Of a DNA stretch of 57,455 bases, positions 44,066 to 52,948 are shown one piece after another. A program made the translations under genes and the position numbers. The DNA is taken from contig NZ_MWQY01000023.1 of NCBI RefSeq assembly GCF_002087085.1, forward strand, positions 1 through 57,455, read 5' to 3'. A model generated the notes under the pieces. That model searched no databases, was not told the DNA's origin, and saw nothing but the letters and a program-made list of their open reading frames with translations. The stretch's first letter is position 1, and each line of letters starts with the position of its first letter. The stretch is from Marispirochaeta aestuarii (GTDB taxonomy: Bacteria > Spirochaetota > Spirochaetia > JC444 > Marispirochaetaceae).

Positions 44066-44548
44066 ATGCAAAGAGCTGTTCTACCGGGTTCCTTCGATCC
44101 GCCGACAAATGGTCACCTCAATCTGATTACCCGTGCCGCCAGGATATTCGATGAACTGCATGTTGTCATCGCCTTCAACCGGGGCAAGAACTATCTGTTC
44201 GATGAAAACGAACGAAAGACGCTTATGATCGAACTGGTAAAGGACATGCCGAATGTCACGGTGAGTCTGTGGGACAGGCTCGTGGTGGATTATGCCAAGC
44301 GGGAGAAAATCTCTGTCATGATCCGAGGTGTGCGGGCCCTTGCGGACTTCAGTTACGAATTTGAGCTTGCCATGACAAACAAGGAGCTCTATCCTCCTCT
44401 GGAAATCATTTTTATGCCCACAGACCCCAAGTATTTTGTACTGAGGTCTTCTGCGATCAAGGAGATCGCCATGTTCGGTGGAGATATTGAAACAATGGTC
44501 CCTCCGAATGTGGCCACGGCGCTGCAAAAGCGTCTGTCAGGTGCTTGA
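44066..44548 (+). CDS. coaD: Pantetheine-phosphate adenylyltransferase
   Basis: A 160-residue enzyme of coenzyme A synthesis that joins ATP and phosphopantetheine to give dephospho-CoA. Motifs: VLPGSFDPPTNGHLNLI (TxGH nucleotidyltransferase site) and MIRGVRALADFSYEFELAM, then RSSAIKEIAMFGGD. The start is ATG 44066; the two codons before it (TTG, CAT) lie in the -10 region. It has no ribosome site. rpmF, acpP and rnc follow on the same strand. Confidence 0.95.
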   Translation: MQRAVLPGSFDPPTNGHLNLITRAARIFDELHVVIAFNRGKNYLFDENERKTLMIELVKDMPNVTVSLWDRLVVDYAKREKISVMIRGVRALADFSYEFELAMTNKELYPPLEIIFMPTDPKYFVLRSSAIKEIAMFGGDIETMVPPNVATALQKRLSGA

Positions 44549-44607
44549 CAATGGTATTTATATGGGTTAAGTTCTTTTGACTAAAAGAGATTGCGAGGTT
44601 GTAAGAC

Positions 44608-44796
44608 ATGGCAGTACCAAAATATAAAACTTCGAAGGCACGTTCACGACGTCGCCGATCCATAAACAACCGTCTGGTTGCTCCTCAGCTCACTGAGTGC
44701 GGCACCTGCGGCAACAAAGTACTCCCACACCGCGTTTGTCCCAAATGCGGTTTCTACCGGGGCCGGCAGGTCCTGGATCTTAAAGACATGGCCTAA
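44608..44796 (+). CDS. rpmF: Ribosomal protein bL32
   Basis: A 62-residue 50S protein: MAVPKYKTSKARSRRRRS, then CGTCGN and CPKCG, the four-Cys zinc form. GCGAGG lies upstream. Standard neighbour of acpP. Confidence 0.96.
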   Translation: MAVPKYKTSKARSRRRRSINNRLVAPQLTECGTCGNKVLPHRVCPKCGFYRGRQVLDLKDMA

Positions 44797-44818
44797 AGCA
44801 CACGCTAAGGAGTAAGAA

Positions 44819-45055
44819 ATGGATGATCTTTTTGAAAAACTCAAGAAGTTGATCGCCGAGAAACTGGAGATTGAAGAGGACCAGATCAAGCCGGAAGCAT
44901 CATTCCGTCAGGACCTCGGAGCTGATAGTCTTGATACATATGAACTTGTATATGCTATCGAGGAAGAACTCGGAATCAGCATTCCCGACGAGAAGGCTAA
45001 CGAGTTTGAAACTGTAGCCGATGCCCTTGAGTACATCAAATCACAGGTAAAATAA
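44819..45055 (+). CDS. acpP: Acyl carrier protein
   Basis: A 78-residue acidic protein. The phosphopantetheine serine is in GADSLDTYEL. It carries acyl chains in fatty acid synthesis. AAGGAG precedes ATG 44819. It is encoded just after the CoA-synthesis gene coaD and rpmF. Confidence 0.97.
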   Translation: MDDLFEKLKKLIAEKLEIEEDQIKPEASFRQDLGADSLDTYELVYAIEEELGISIPDEKANEFETVADALEYIKSQVK

Positions 45056-45067
45056 CTGTAAAGAACA

Positions 45068-45844
45068 GTGGGGTCTTTACCTAAACTTCAGTCATTTAAT
45101 ACCCCGACTGTGGATGCGGAACGCAAAAAGGAGCTGCTCCTTTTTGAGCGTAACGCGAAAGTCAGGTTCAAGAGACTCGATCTCTTGAACCTTGCTTTTA
45201 CCCACCGTTCCTACGCCAATGAAAATCCCGGCGTAGTAGATAATAACGAAAAGCTTGAATTCCTCGGCGACAGTGTTCTTGGTATCGTTGTAAGCGAGTA
45301 TCTCTTCCGCTCCCTTCCCGACAAGAACGAGGGAGATCTTGCACGCATTAAATCCTTTGTTGTCAGCGAAAACAGCCTGGCCCAGATAGCCAGAGCCCTG
45401 AGGGTGGATAATTTTATCCTGATAGGCAAGGGCGAAGAGTACTCCGGAGGACGAAAGAAAAAAGCGATTCTTGCGGACTGTATGGAGGCCATTATCGGCG
45501 CCTGTTATCTGGATTCGGGAATAAAGAGCGCCCGTAACTTTGTACTGTCTTTTTTTGTAGAAGAGATAGACAAGGTTCTGGAGAATAAGCATCAGAAGGA
45601 CTATAAAACCCTGCTGCAGGAATTCGCCCAGAAAAAGTATCACAGTTACCCCCGCTACCGACTCGTAAAAAAATCCGGACCGGACCACGATAGAACATTC
45701 TGGATAGATGTGGAGCTGAACAATCGTACCTTCGGCCCCGGAAAGGGCAAGAATAAGAAGCAGGCGGAGCAGGAGGCGGCTTCCATTGCCTACGCCCATC
45801 TGTGCGAAGGGAATCAGGAGTCTCTGGACCGAAGCTCCTCGTAG
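45068..45844 (+). CDS. rnc: Ribonuclease III
   Basis: A 258-residue double-stranded-RNA endonuclease. The catalytic domain has NEKLEFLGDSVLGIVVSEYL (Glu and Asp metal ligands) and ADCMEAIIGACYLDSG; the C-terminal dsRNA-binding domain has KTLLQEFAQKK, PRYRLVKKSGPDHDR and KNKKQAEQEAASIAYAHL. GTG start at 45068. Its end overlaps the convergent cca by 31 bp. Confidence 0.95.
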   Translation: MGSLPKLQSFNTPTVDAERKKELLLFERNAKVRFKRLDLLNLAFTHRSYANENPGVVDNNEKLEFLGDSVLGIVVSEYLFRSLPDKNEGDLARIKSFVVSENSLAQIARALRVDNFILIGKGEEYSGGRKKKAILADCMEAIIGACYLDSGIKSARNFVLSFFVEEIDKVLENKHQKDYKTLLQEFAQKKYHSYPRYRLVKKSGPDHDRTFWIDVELNNRTFGPGKGKNKKQAEQEAASIAYAHLCEGNQESLDRSSS

Positions 45845-47166
45845 AGGTTTCCGGCAAGGGGCAGAAGCTTTTCTCGGCTGTTCATACCGGGGTCGTCCAG
45901 GACCGTCTCAAGCAGTTGATCAAGAATTACACCTAAAAGTGGTCCCGACGGCAGGCCAAGCTCCATTAAATCCCTTCCGTTTACCTTAAGGTCTTTCAGG
46001 CTGAGGGCATTCTCTTCAGCCAGGATGTCTTCAATACGACGCTGAAGGACGGACAGGTAATCCAGTGGCAGCGGACGCCGATCGAGGCCGTAGGCATCCG
46101 CACGGCGAAGCATAAAAAGCTTCTCAATATGATCCTTTCCGACCCTGGCAAGAAACCTGCGAACCGCAGCGTCGGTCCACTCGTCGGTATAATTGAACAT
46201 GTGCTGCCGAATAAGATGCAGAACCTCCCGGATGGTCTGTTTTGGATACTTCAGGCGGTACATGAGGTTTCCCGTTATTTCTGCCCCCAGTATTTCATGC
46301 CGATGAAAGCTGAGTGTCCCGTCTTCCGCTTCCCGGACGCTGGCGGGTTTTCCAAGGTCATGGAAAAGGGCAGCAAGGCGAAGGACCAGATCGCTCTGTT
46401 CTGCACCTTCACAGGAATATACGCTGTGTTCGAAAACATCGAAGGAATGGGAACCTTTCTGAAAAACCCCGGTGCACCGGTGCAGTTCCGGAAGGATATG
46501 CGGAAGAATTCCCAGATCCCGCAGCAGAAAGAGTCCCTGTGCGCAGTATTCGCCGGTAATCAGCTTGTTGAACTCATCGCGGACCCGCTCTGAAGAAATA
46601 CCGGTCAGGGACCCGCACAGCCCGGCAGCCGCCTGCCGTGTTTTGTCCTCGATTACAAATCCCAGCTGGGAAGAAAAACGGCAGGCCCTGAGAATACGCA
46701 GCGGGTCCTCGGCAAAGCGTTCCTCGGGCCTTCCTATGGCAACAATCCGGCCTGCACGTATTGCCTGTACCCCATCGTAAAGGTCGATCAGTCTGGCATC
46801 GGAAATATTCCAGGCCAGGGCGTTCATGCTGAAGTCCCGGCGGCTGAGGTCCTCTTCAATGGAGCTGGAGAACTCCACCCGGTCAGGATGCCTGGAATCG
46901 CTGTAAGTGGATTCGGTACGAAAGGTCGTTATTTCATACTGCTCCCCGCCAAGGAGAATCGTCACAGTCCCGTGGTCTATGCCGGTGGGAACGGTACGGT
47001 GAAAAATACGCTGAATTTCTGATGGGGTAGCGTCCGTGGCAAGATCGTAATCCGTGGGTTGAATACCCGCGATATCATTCCGTACCGCTCCGCCGACGAT
47101 GTAGCACTGGTAACCGGCGGCCGAGAGAATTGTGTTGATGGTGCGTACGTTTTTTGGCACATGCAT
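45814..47166 (-). CDS. cca: CCA tRNA nucleotidyltransferase with HD domain
   Basis: A 450-residue class II nucleotidyltransferase. The head has YIVGGAVRNDIAG and DYDLATDATP, then RRDFSMNALAWN; the body has RILRACRFSSQLG; the C-terminal HD domain has LRLAALFHDLGKP. The tRNAs in this window do not encode CCA, which agrees with a need for this enzyme, although it could be a poly(A) polymerase relative. Confidence 0.92.
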   Translation of the reverse strand: MHVPKNVRTINTILSAAGYQCYIVGGAVRNDIAGIQPTDYDLATDATPSEIQRIFHRTVPTGIDHGTVTILLGGEQYEITTFRTESTYSDSRHPDRVEFSSSIEEDLSRRDFSMNALAWNISDARLIDLYDGVQAIRAGRIVAIGRPEERFAEDPLRILRACRFSSQLGFVIEDKTRQAAAGLCGSLTGISSERVRDEFNKLITGEYCAQGLFLLRDLGILPHILPELHRCTGVFQKGSHSFDVFEHSVYSCEGAEQSDLVLRLAALFHDLGKPASVREAEDGTLSFHRHEILGAEITGNLMYRLKYPKQTIREVLHLIRQHMFNYTDEWTDAAVRRFLARVGKDHIEKLFMLRRADAYGLDRRPLPLDYLSVLQRRIEDILAEENALSLKDLKVNGRDLMELGLPSGPLLGVILDQLLETVLDDPGMNSREKLLPLAGNLYEELRSRDS

Positions 47167-47216
47167 AGGCGTTCATGATTCAATCAGCAGGATACAAAGC
47201 TGTCAAGCGGGAACAT

Positions 47217-47248
47217 AAAAAAAAGCCGCCCCCCTGAGGGGGACGGCT
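47217..47248 (-). terminator. Intrinsic terminator of flaB
   Basis: On the minus strand AGCCG-TCCCCC, a short loop, GGGGGG-CGGCT and then eight T. Strong GC stem with U run. Confidence 0.88.
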
Positions 47249-47276
47249 GAACAATGAAACGCTGGAGAGCCTGCTC

Positions 47277-48149
47277 TTACTGGAAGAGCTGAAGAACCGA
47301 CTGGGTCTTCTGGTTCGCCTGGGCCAGCATTGCTGTTCCGCTCTGAACGAGGATCTGGTTGCGGGTAAAATCGACCATCTCTTCAGCCATGTCCGCGTCA
47401 CGGATGCGGGACTCTGAAGCCTGCATGTTCTCCGCACCCACAGAGAGACCCTGGGAGGCGTATTCAAGCCTGTTCTGGTAGGCACCGAGATCGGCGCGCT
47501 GCTTGGATACCTTTTTCAGGGCTTCGTCGAGAACACCGATGGAGATGTTCGCCTGATCGGGCGTCTCCATGGAGATAAAGGTAGCCGTCTCGGGTACACC
47601 GTTGGCTCCCTGGACGCCGAGTCCCTGGGCGGTCATGGTACCGATGTATACGCGTTCCCGCTGATCCATGTTGGCACCGATATGGAACCACATTGAAGCG
47701 GTAACCACATTCTCTCCGGTCTGGGAAGCGAAACGACCGGTGAGCATGTTCATGCCGTTGAACTGGGCATGACTGGCAATCCGGTTGATCTCGTCAACGA
47801 GCTGAGAAATCTCAACCTGAATCTGCATCCTGTCTTCCGCTGAGTAGATTCCGTTGGAAGACTGTACTGCGAGTTCTCTCATTCTCTGCAGAATATCCTG
47901 GGTCTCCTGCAGGTAACCCTCGGTGGTCTGGATAAAGGAGATGCCGTCCTGGGCATTCCGTTCCGCCCGCTGCAGACCGCGGATCTGGGACCGCATTTTC
48001 TCACTTACAGCCAGTCCGGAAGCATCGTCGCCGGCGCGATTGATGCGCATACCGGATGAGAGGGCCTCCATGTTGCCGTCTACCCGTCGGTTTGAGAATT
48101 TGAGAGTACGCTGAGCGAAGTTTGCGCTCATGTTGTGATTGATGATCAT
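47277..48149 (-). CDS. flaB: Flagellin, FlaB-type core filament protein
   Basis: A 290-residue flagellin. The conserved N-terminal D0/D1 part ([16 protein letters not shown], then [20 protein letters not shown]) and the C-terminal part ([20 protein letters not shown], then [20 protein letters not shown]) are complete; the variable domain is short, as in periplasmic flagella of spirochaetes. A sigma-28 box and a leader hairpin precede it. GGAGGATG overlaps the ribosome site 6 bp from the ATG. Confidence 0.96.
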   Translation of the reverse strand: MIINHNMSANFAQRTLKFSNRRVDGNMEALSSGMRINRAGDDASGLAVSEKMRSQIRGLQRAERNAQDGISFIQTTEGYLQETQDILQRMRELAVQSSNGIYSAEDRMQIQVEISQLVDEINRIASHAQFNGMNMLTGRFASQTGENVVTASMWFHIGANMDQRERVYIGTMTAQGLGVQGANGVPETATFISMETPDQANISIGVLDEALKKVSKQRADLGAYQNRLEYASQGLSVGAENMQASESRIRDADMAEEMVDFTRNQILVQSGTAMLAQANQKTQSVLQLFQ

Positions 48150-48173
48150 AACATCCTCCGTGATGTTTTCGAT

Positions 48174-48191
48174 AGGAACATCCTTGTTCCT
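48174..48191 (-). promoter_or_regulatory. CsrA-like binding hairpin in the flaB leader
   Basis: On the minus strand AGGAACA-AGGA-TGTTCCT: a perfect 7-bp stem presenting AGGA in the loop. GAACAAGGATGT fits the CsrA consensus RUACARGGAUGU at 11 of 12 positions. A second GGA overlaps the ribosome site. See findings. Confidence 0.65.
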
Positions 48192-48201
48192 TCACCTATA
48201 C

Positions 48202-48228
48202 TGATCGGTACCTGAAAATAACTCTTTA
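48202..48228 (-). promoter_or_regulatory. Sigma-28 (FliA) promoter of flaB
   Basis: On the minus strand TAAA (48225-48228), exactly 15 bp, then ACCGATCA (48202-48209) against consensus TAAA-N15-GCCGATAA. The transcript would begin near 48195. Confidence 0.72.
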
Positions 48229-48247
48229 GTTTTTTTTACACTACAAA

Positions 48248-48276
48248 TTGCAAATACCATTAGCCTTTGGTATGCT
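48248..48276 (+). promoter_or_regulatory. Promoter of thiamine pyrophosphokinase gene
   Basis: TTGCAA (48248-48253), a 17-bp spacer, TATGCT (48271-48276). The transcript would begin about 8 nt before ATG 48291, leaving no room for a ribosome site. Confidence 0.5.
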
Positions 48277-48290
48277 GGGTATTACACAAA

Positions 48291-48923
48291 ATGGACGGAT
48301 GTTTACTGATAGGCGGAAAAGCGCCGGACAAAAACCTGCTTGGTCCCCGTATGAATGACTGGGACATCATTATTGCCGCTGACTCCGGGCTTCACCATGC
48401 CCGGAGTCTGGGCCTGACGCCCACGGAACTCATAGGGGATTTTGATTCCGTTGAGCAGCAATGTATCGATGATTATCCGGATATGATCATTCACCGGCAT
48501 AAACCTGACAAGGACGAGACGGATACGGAACTTGGTATCGAACTTCTGCGTAGGCGGGGGGCCCGGAGAATCCATATTGTAGGAGGGGGCGGTGGCCGTC
48601 TGGACCATCTGTATGCGCTGTTATCCCTCTTTCACCGGGAGAATCCTCCCGACTACTGGTATACCCACCGTGAGCATATACAGCTCATTCAGGGAGAAAT
48701 GCTGATATACCCGGGAATAAACCGCAGGGTATCCTTCTTCCCCCTTGGAACAGGGGAGTGCCGAATGAAGACCTCCGGTCTCAAGTGGCCCCTGGACAGC
48801 TTGCGCTGGAAGGTCGGGGATTTCGGCATCAGCAATATTGTCACTAATGAAGAAGTAAAAATTGAGATGAAAAAAGGAAAATTGATAATGGTCTATGATT
48901 TGGGAAACGAGGACAGCTTATGA
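48291..48923 (+). CDS. Thiamine pyrophosphokinase
   Basis: A 210-residue enzyme converting thiamine to thiamine diphosphate. Motifs: IIAADSGLHHARSLG, LIGDFDSVE (metal Asp residues), DKDETDTELGIELL, and GGGGGRLDHLYALLSL. ATG 48291 chosen because the family N-terminus (CLLIGG) follows it. No TPP riboswitch is visible upstream. Its end overlaps the next gene by ATGA. Divergent from flaB. Confidence 0.9.
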   Translation: MDGCLLIGGKAPDKNLLGPRMNDWDIIIAADSGLHHARSLGLTPTELIGDFDSVEQQCIDDYPDMIIHRHKPDKDETDTELGIELLRRRGARRIHIVGGGGGRLDHLYALLSLFHRENPPDYWYTHREHIQLIQGEMLIYPGINRRVSFFPLGTGECRMKTSGLKWPLDSLRWKVGDFGISNIVTNEEVKIEMKKGKLIMVYDLGNEDSL

Positions 48924-50674
48924 GCGATGTATTTCATGAACTGTCCAGGTCTTTGGGAGACGAAGAACGTAAGGCTCTTCTCAAGAGGATCTCCGACAGT
49001 CTTAATTACCGTACCGATGCGGAAGACAACATCTACCATAAGGATCCCAACCGGGAAGAACGAAAAAAGCTCATAGAAAAAGAGGTTGCAGCTCTCAACT
49101 GGCTGCAGAGGTTTTTTCTGTGGATGAGAATGACTTTTTCCGGGAAACCCCTGAACCAGGTCGTCAGTGAGAACAAATTACGATCGATACAGCGGCGGGT
49201 GAACCGAAAGGTCCCGGGCTTCGCCGGATTCGATACCCAGGTATTGTATCCGGCCTTCGCACTGAAGGTTTTTGAGCTCTTCAAGGCTGTTCTGCCCCTC
49301 CGGGAGCCCTTTAAACGCTTCTGGTCTGAGGGTGAACATTTTCAGGCGATTCTGGCTGCCGTAATCGAGGAACGTCTGGGCGAACCTCGACAAAAAGTTG
49401 AAGATCTCATTACAACCGACGAAATGGTAGAGATTTATTCCCGGAAAGGAACCCGTGCTGCCGTTCGCAGCGAGTTTATTTCCAGGCTCCAGTCTTACAC
49501 CGATACCCTGGGGGATGATATTTTTCATAACCTGGAGGAGGAAATTCTTCCCGTCTATTATATAAAGGAACTGGTAAGCTTTCCTTTTCATTCGTTTTTT
49601 GAAATGTTTCATTATGTACCGCCCCGGGACCCCGGAGAGAGCGCACCGTTTTTTAAAACCGCCTCCGCCAATTTGAGCCTGGATCTTATAGAGCGTCTCT
49701 ACTATGCCGTCTATATTATTTCAAAGGCGGATGACAAAGGAGAACTGAACGTAAACCTTCTCAGGCGTCTGTTCAGTAATGAAGATCAGGATGACGTATA
49801 CAGCGAAGAGCAGATAATTCAAGGCATTAAGGACGTAATCAAGCTGGGGAAAAGTTTTTACAACGATGTACCTCTGGCGGATATAATCCGATTTTTCCGC
49901 AAAGATCCCTATTATCAGCTGATTTTCTATATGCCCACAATGAATCTGAAGGATTTTTATCTGTCGATACTGAAAATCCGATTGCTTTCTGATCTCGATG
50001 AGGTGTTCGACAAGGTGCGGGATACCTATATTGAACGTGAGACGGCGAAATTTTTCAAGGAAAAACGCTACTTTAACTTTCCCTATTACCGGGTATACAT
50101 GAGTATTGATTATAAAGCTGCTGATTTGCCCTTTTTTATCCATACTCGTTCAGTCTCTCTTGTCTATAATTATCTGAAGATTTTCTACCGGGAGTATATG
50201 CAGGAGATTGTCAGGATACTGGAACGGAACGTCCTTGATCAGAATCGAATTACCCGGGACCTTCTTTTGTCCCATGCCGCGAACCTGGAAGATCTGGAAG
50301 ACAAGATAAAACAGTTCGACTATTCCCTTTCTCCGGACTCGGAGGACGGAAAGCTTTTTCAGCGTTTGCGTTTTTCCCTGGCCGGGGATCCTTCTCATCA
50401 GCGTATGTACCGGACCCTGGTGGTACAGAAGGACCGGGAGGTAAAAACGCTTCTCGACCGCTCCCACGAATCCCTGGAGGGACTCTCAAAAATATTCCAG
50501 GAACTCATTCTTACCAGATCCGACAGTATCAGGATACAGCTGAAAAGTCACTTTTTACTGAACGGAAAATCCACAAGCCTTGAATCGGCTCTTAAGCACT
50601 GGACCAGGCATATTAACGATTTTCTGATTCTTTTTAATCAGGTGCTGCGGATCGAAAAGGGCAGATCCTCGTAG
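48920..50674 (+). CDS. Large cytosolic protein, DUF5312-like
   Basis: A 584-residue charged, mostly helical protein with no signal peptide or clear membrane helix. It contains aromatic-rich stretches (YYIKELVSFPFHSFFEMFHY, then FFKEKRYFNFPYYRVYM). I link it from memory to a spirochaete-specific family (DUF5312); function unknown. Translationally coupled to the thiamine kinase gene. Its last 37 bp overlap the convergent HIT gene. Confidence 0.7.
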   Translation: MSDVFHELSRSLGDEERKALLKRISDSLNYRTDAEDNIYHKDPNREERKKLIEKEVAALNWLQRFFLWMRMTFSGKPLNQVVSENKLRSIQRRVNRKVPGFAGFDTQVLYPAFALKVFELFKAVLPLREPFKRFWSEGEHFQAILAAVIEERLGEPRQKVEDLITTDEMVEIYSRKGTRAAVRSEFISRLQSYTDTLGDDIFHNLEEEILPVYYIKELVSFPFHSFFEMFHYVPPRDPGESAPFFKTASANLSLDLIERLYYAVYIISKADDKGELNVNLLRRLFSNEDQDDVYSEEQIIQGIKDVIKLGKSFYNDVPLADIIRFFRKDPYYQLIFYMPTMNLKDFYLSILKIRLLSDLDEVFDKVRDTYIERETAKFFKEKRYFNFPYYRVYMSIDYKAADLPFFIHTRSVSLVYNYLKIFYREYMQEIVRILERNVLDQNRITRDLLLSHAANLEDLEDKIKQFDYSLSPDSEDGKLFQRLRFSLAGDPSHQRMYRTLVVQKDREVKTLLDRSHESLEGLSKIFQELILTRSDSIRIQLKSHFLLNGKSTSLESALKHWTRHINDFLILFNQVLRIEKGRSS

Positions 50675-51138
50675 TAGGATTTCAGGCGTTCACAGGTTTT
50701 GCGGGGATCCTCCACCAGGACTCTTTTGCCACCCATGAGCTCCGGTATTCCTATTTCATTGGGGTAGCGGGGAATGATGTGTTCATGCAGATGGGATATC
50801 GAAGCCCCGGCCGCCAATCCCATGTTTACTCCAACGTTGTAGGCATGGGGTTGATAGACCGAATCCAGCATATCCAGCAGATAGTTTCGCAGCTGCCAGA
50901 GCTCCGTCTGTTCTTCGTCGGAAAGCGTGCGTAAATCCTCCGTATGCCTCAGAGAGAAAATCAGCAGGTGACCTGGATTGAAGGGATAGAGATTGACGCT
51001 GACCCCGAACCTGGCAGTACAGAAGACAATGAGATTGCTTACATCCGTATCGCCCCGGGTCAGTTTGCACAGAATACACCCGTCGGGGCGCTTGCCGTGA
51101 ACATAATCGCCCTTGGCGAAATTCAGAAAATAATCCAT
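50638..51138 (-). CDS. HIT-family hydrolase
   Basis: A 166-residue histidine-triad protein: the nucleotide site SISHLHEHIIPRY (HxHxH) and NPGHLLIFSLRHTEDL. CILC near residue 22 could hold zinc with nearby His. Such enzymes split diadenosine polyphosphates or adenylyl amides. Same strand as the SPFH-like gene upstream (15-bp gap). Confidence 0.92.
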   Translation of the reverse strand: MDYFLNFAKGDYVHGKRPDGCILCKLTRGDTDVSNLIVFCTARFGVSVNLYPFNPGHLLIFSLRHTEDLRTLSDEEQTELWQLRNYLLDMLDSVYQPHAYNVGVNMGLAAGASISHLHEHIIPRYPNEIGIPELMGGKRVLVEDPRKTCERLKSYYEDLPFSIRST

Positions 51139-51153
51139 GGGAATGCCGTTCTC

Positions 51154-51987
51154 CTAGTCTGTTTCCGGCAGGACGATCAGGGGTTCATCACTCTGGTCCC
51201 GGAAAATTTCCAGCAGGACCGGGTATTCCTGCAGCAGCGCTCCGTATTCCTTGAGGACCTCAATGCGGCTTATTTCCCGGGTACGGGCGCTTGAAGCGGC
51301 TTCCAGCGCCTGGACGGCTATTTCATGACTTCTTTCCAGATAGGCCAGATAGTTCTCTTTTACCTTTCGGTAAAGATCCAGGTCCGGAAAGCTGTAATCG
51401 GATAGGCTGATATCGAAATCCTGAAGCTGGGGTATCTCACGGGTTATGCGGGCGTTCAGGGCCTCCTCGAAGTCCGCAGCACCCAGGTCGAAATTTTCAT
51501 CCTCGACAAGCGTACGTAGGGCATCGGCAAAGAGAGTTTTTACATCAGTTTCGATTACCTGGTAGGTTTCAAGAAGAATGTCGCTGTAATCACTGGTTTC
51601 AGCGTTTATACCCGCCCTTTGAAAAATCTGCGGTAAGGACTGGGGCCGAAGACGATAACGAAATAAAGCCTTCACACGAAGCGCAAAATCCACTTCTGCA
51701 TCCGCATAGTTCTCATACGCCCCGGCGGAAGGGAGTTCCCCGTTAAAATCGAGGGAGACAGTCTGCTCCTGAAGGCGTATATGGAACAGACGCAGGTTTG
51801 TGGGTAACAATCCCTGCCACATCCACTGAAAGCTTCCCGGGGAGAGAACCGGATGATCATAACCGTTGGTCTTTGTCAGAACGACCCCGTAGGAACCCTC
51901 GGGAATACGGAAAGAAACATAGCCGAAATAGAATACCGTAGCGGCAATAATAATGAGAAGGACCAGGGTAAAAATAAACTTCTTCAT
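51154..51987 (-). CDS. Membrane-anchored SPFH/band 7-like protein
   Basis: A 277-residue protein. One N-terminal membrane helix (KFIFTLVLLIIIAATVFYFG) is followed by a part like the start of stomatin/prohibitin domains (RIPEGSYGVVLTKTNGYDHP, then LSPGSFQWMW), then a helical C-terminal region (YLAYLERSHEIAVQALEAAS). It may form membrane scaffolds. The SPFH call rests on motif likeness. Five bases after the HAD gene on the same strand. Confidence 0.68.
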   Translation of the reverse strand: MKKFIFTLVLLIIIAATVFYFGYVSFRIPEGSYGVVLTKTNGYDHPVLSPGSFQWMWQGLLPTNLRLFHIRLQEQTVSLDFNGELPSAGAYENYADAEVDFALRVKALFRYRLRPQSLPQIFQRAGINAETSDYSDILLETYQVIETDVKTLFADALRTLVEDENFDLGAADFEEALNARITREIPQLQDFDISLSDYSFPDLDLYRKVKENYLAYLERSHEIAVQALEAASSARTREISRIEVLKEYGALLQEYPVLLEIFRDQSDEPLIVLPETD

Positions 51988-51992
51988 TCAGG

Positions 51993-52886
51993 TTACTCTC
52001 CAATACCTAATATTTTGGCCATCTGATTGAAATCCTTTACAATTCCATCGGGTTGTATGTGTAAAACGCGGGGCTCAGAGTTTCTCATTCGCAAAGACCG
52101 CCTGTCCCCCGCAAACAGAAGGGTCCGCATTCCAAGGGAAGAGGCTGCAGCTATATCGTTGAGCATGTCGTTCCCGACATAGAGTACGCGTGATGGGTGC
52201 GCCAGGTATTCTCCGCCGAGATTTACCAAAGCTTTTTTAAACAGAGCGGGATCAGGTTTCGCCATATCTTCACAATACGACCAAATGCACAATTTGTCTT
52301 CAAAGACGGAAAAACTCTCTCCAAAAAAATGCTTCATCATAAGGGGGGTATAAAACTGGGCATTGGATACTACACCGATGCGGAAACGGCCCCGAAGCAG
52401 TTCCAGAACATCCCTGCTTCCCGGCATCGGCCAGACCCTGTTTCTGGAAAGTTCATGCAGCAGGGCAAGCTCTTCCGCCAGAGTCGATAACTTGGCACTG
52501 GAAATGTCTGTATAGATTTTTCCGAGCACCCGCTTCCAGATGGATCTGATTTCCACCTCGGGATGGAGGGTACCCCCCGCTTTTTTCTGCCGATGGTCCT
52601 TCAGTATCTCTTCCTTAACGAGCTCATCCACCGGGACGTCCTCAGGAATCAGAAGATCCATCTCCCTGAGGACCATACTGCGAAAAGTGTCGCCTGCTGT
52701 ATCCTCCATGACGGTTCCCACATCACCGCTGGAACTGATTACCAGGGTACCGTACACATCGAACAATACCGCATCGACGGTATTAAGATCCGGCAGCAGG
52801 GCCGGAACGCCTGTTGGTTCGGGTTCCAGAGGAGAACAGTAACGGCAGAAATGTCGTCCGTAATCGACACTGGAGACAGTACTCAT
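51993..52886 (-). CDS. HAD-superfamily hydrolase
   Basis: A 297-residue phosphatase-like protein. Motif I is LFDVYGTLV; here the second Asp of DxD is Tyr (DVYGT), a form also found in haloacid dehalogenases. Motif II is VVSNAQ, the Lys is in MAKPDPALFKKAL, motif IV is LYVGNDMLND. A 35-residue N-terminal stretch with CRYC is unusual. Substrate unknown. Confidence 0.85.
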   Translation of the reverse strand: MSTVSSVDYGRHFCRYCSPLEPEPTGVPALLPDLNTVDAVLFDVYGTLVISSSGDVGTVMEDTAGDTFRSMVLREMDLLIPEDVPVDELVKEEILKDHRQKKAGGTLHPEVEIRSIWKRVLGKIYTDISSAKLSTLAEELALLHELSRNRVWPMPGSRDVLELLRGRFRIGVVSNAQFYTPLMMKHFFGESFSVFEDKLCIWSYCEDMAKPDPALFKKALVNLGGEYLAHPSRVLYVGNDMLNDIAAASSLGMRTLLFAGDRRSLRMRNSEPRVLHIQPDGIVKDFNQMAKILGIGE

Positions 52887-52948
52887 TACACGTCATTTTA
52901 TTCTTTACACCCGTAACTATCAAGATTCATGGCCATTTTTTAAATAGT

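Noticed and set aside
48150-48290. Possible TPP riboswitch before thiamine pyrophosphokinase
   Set aside because: The promoter leaves an 8-nt leader and no THI-box sequence is present.
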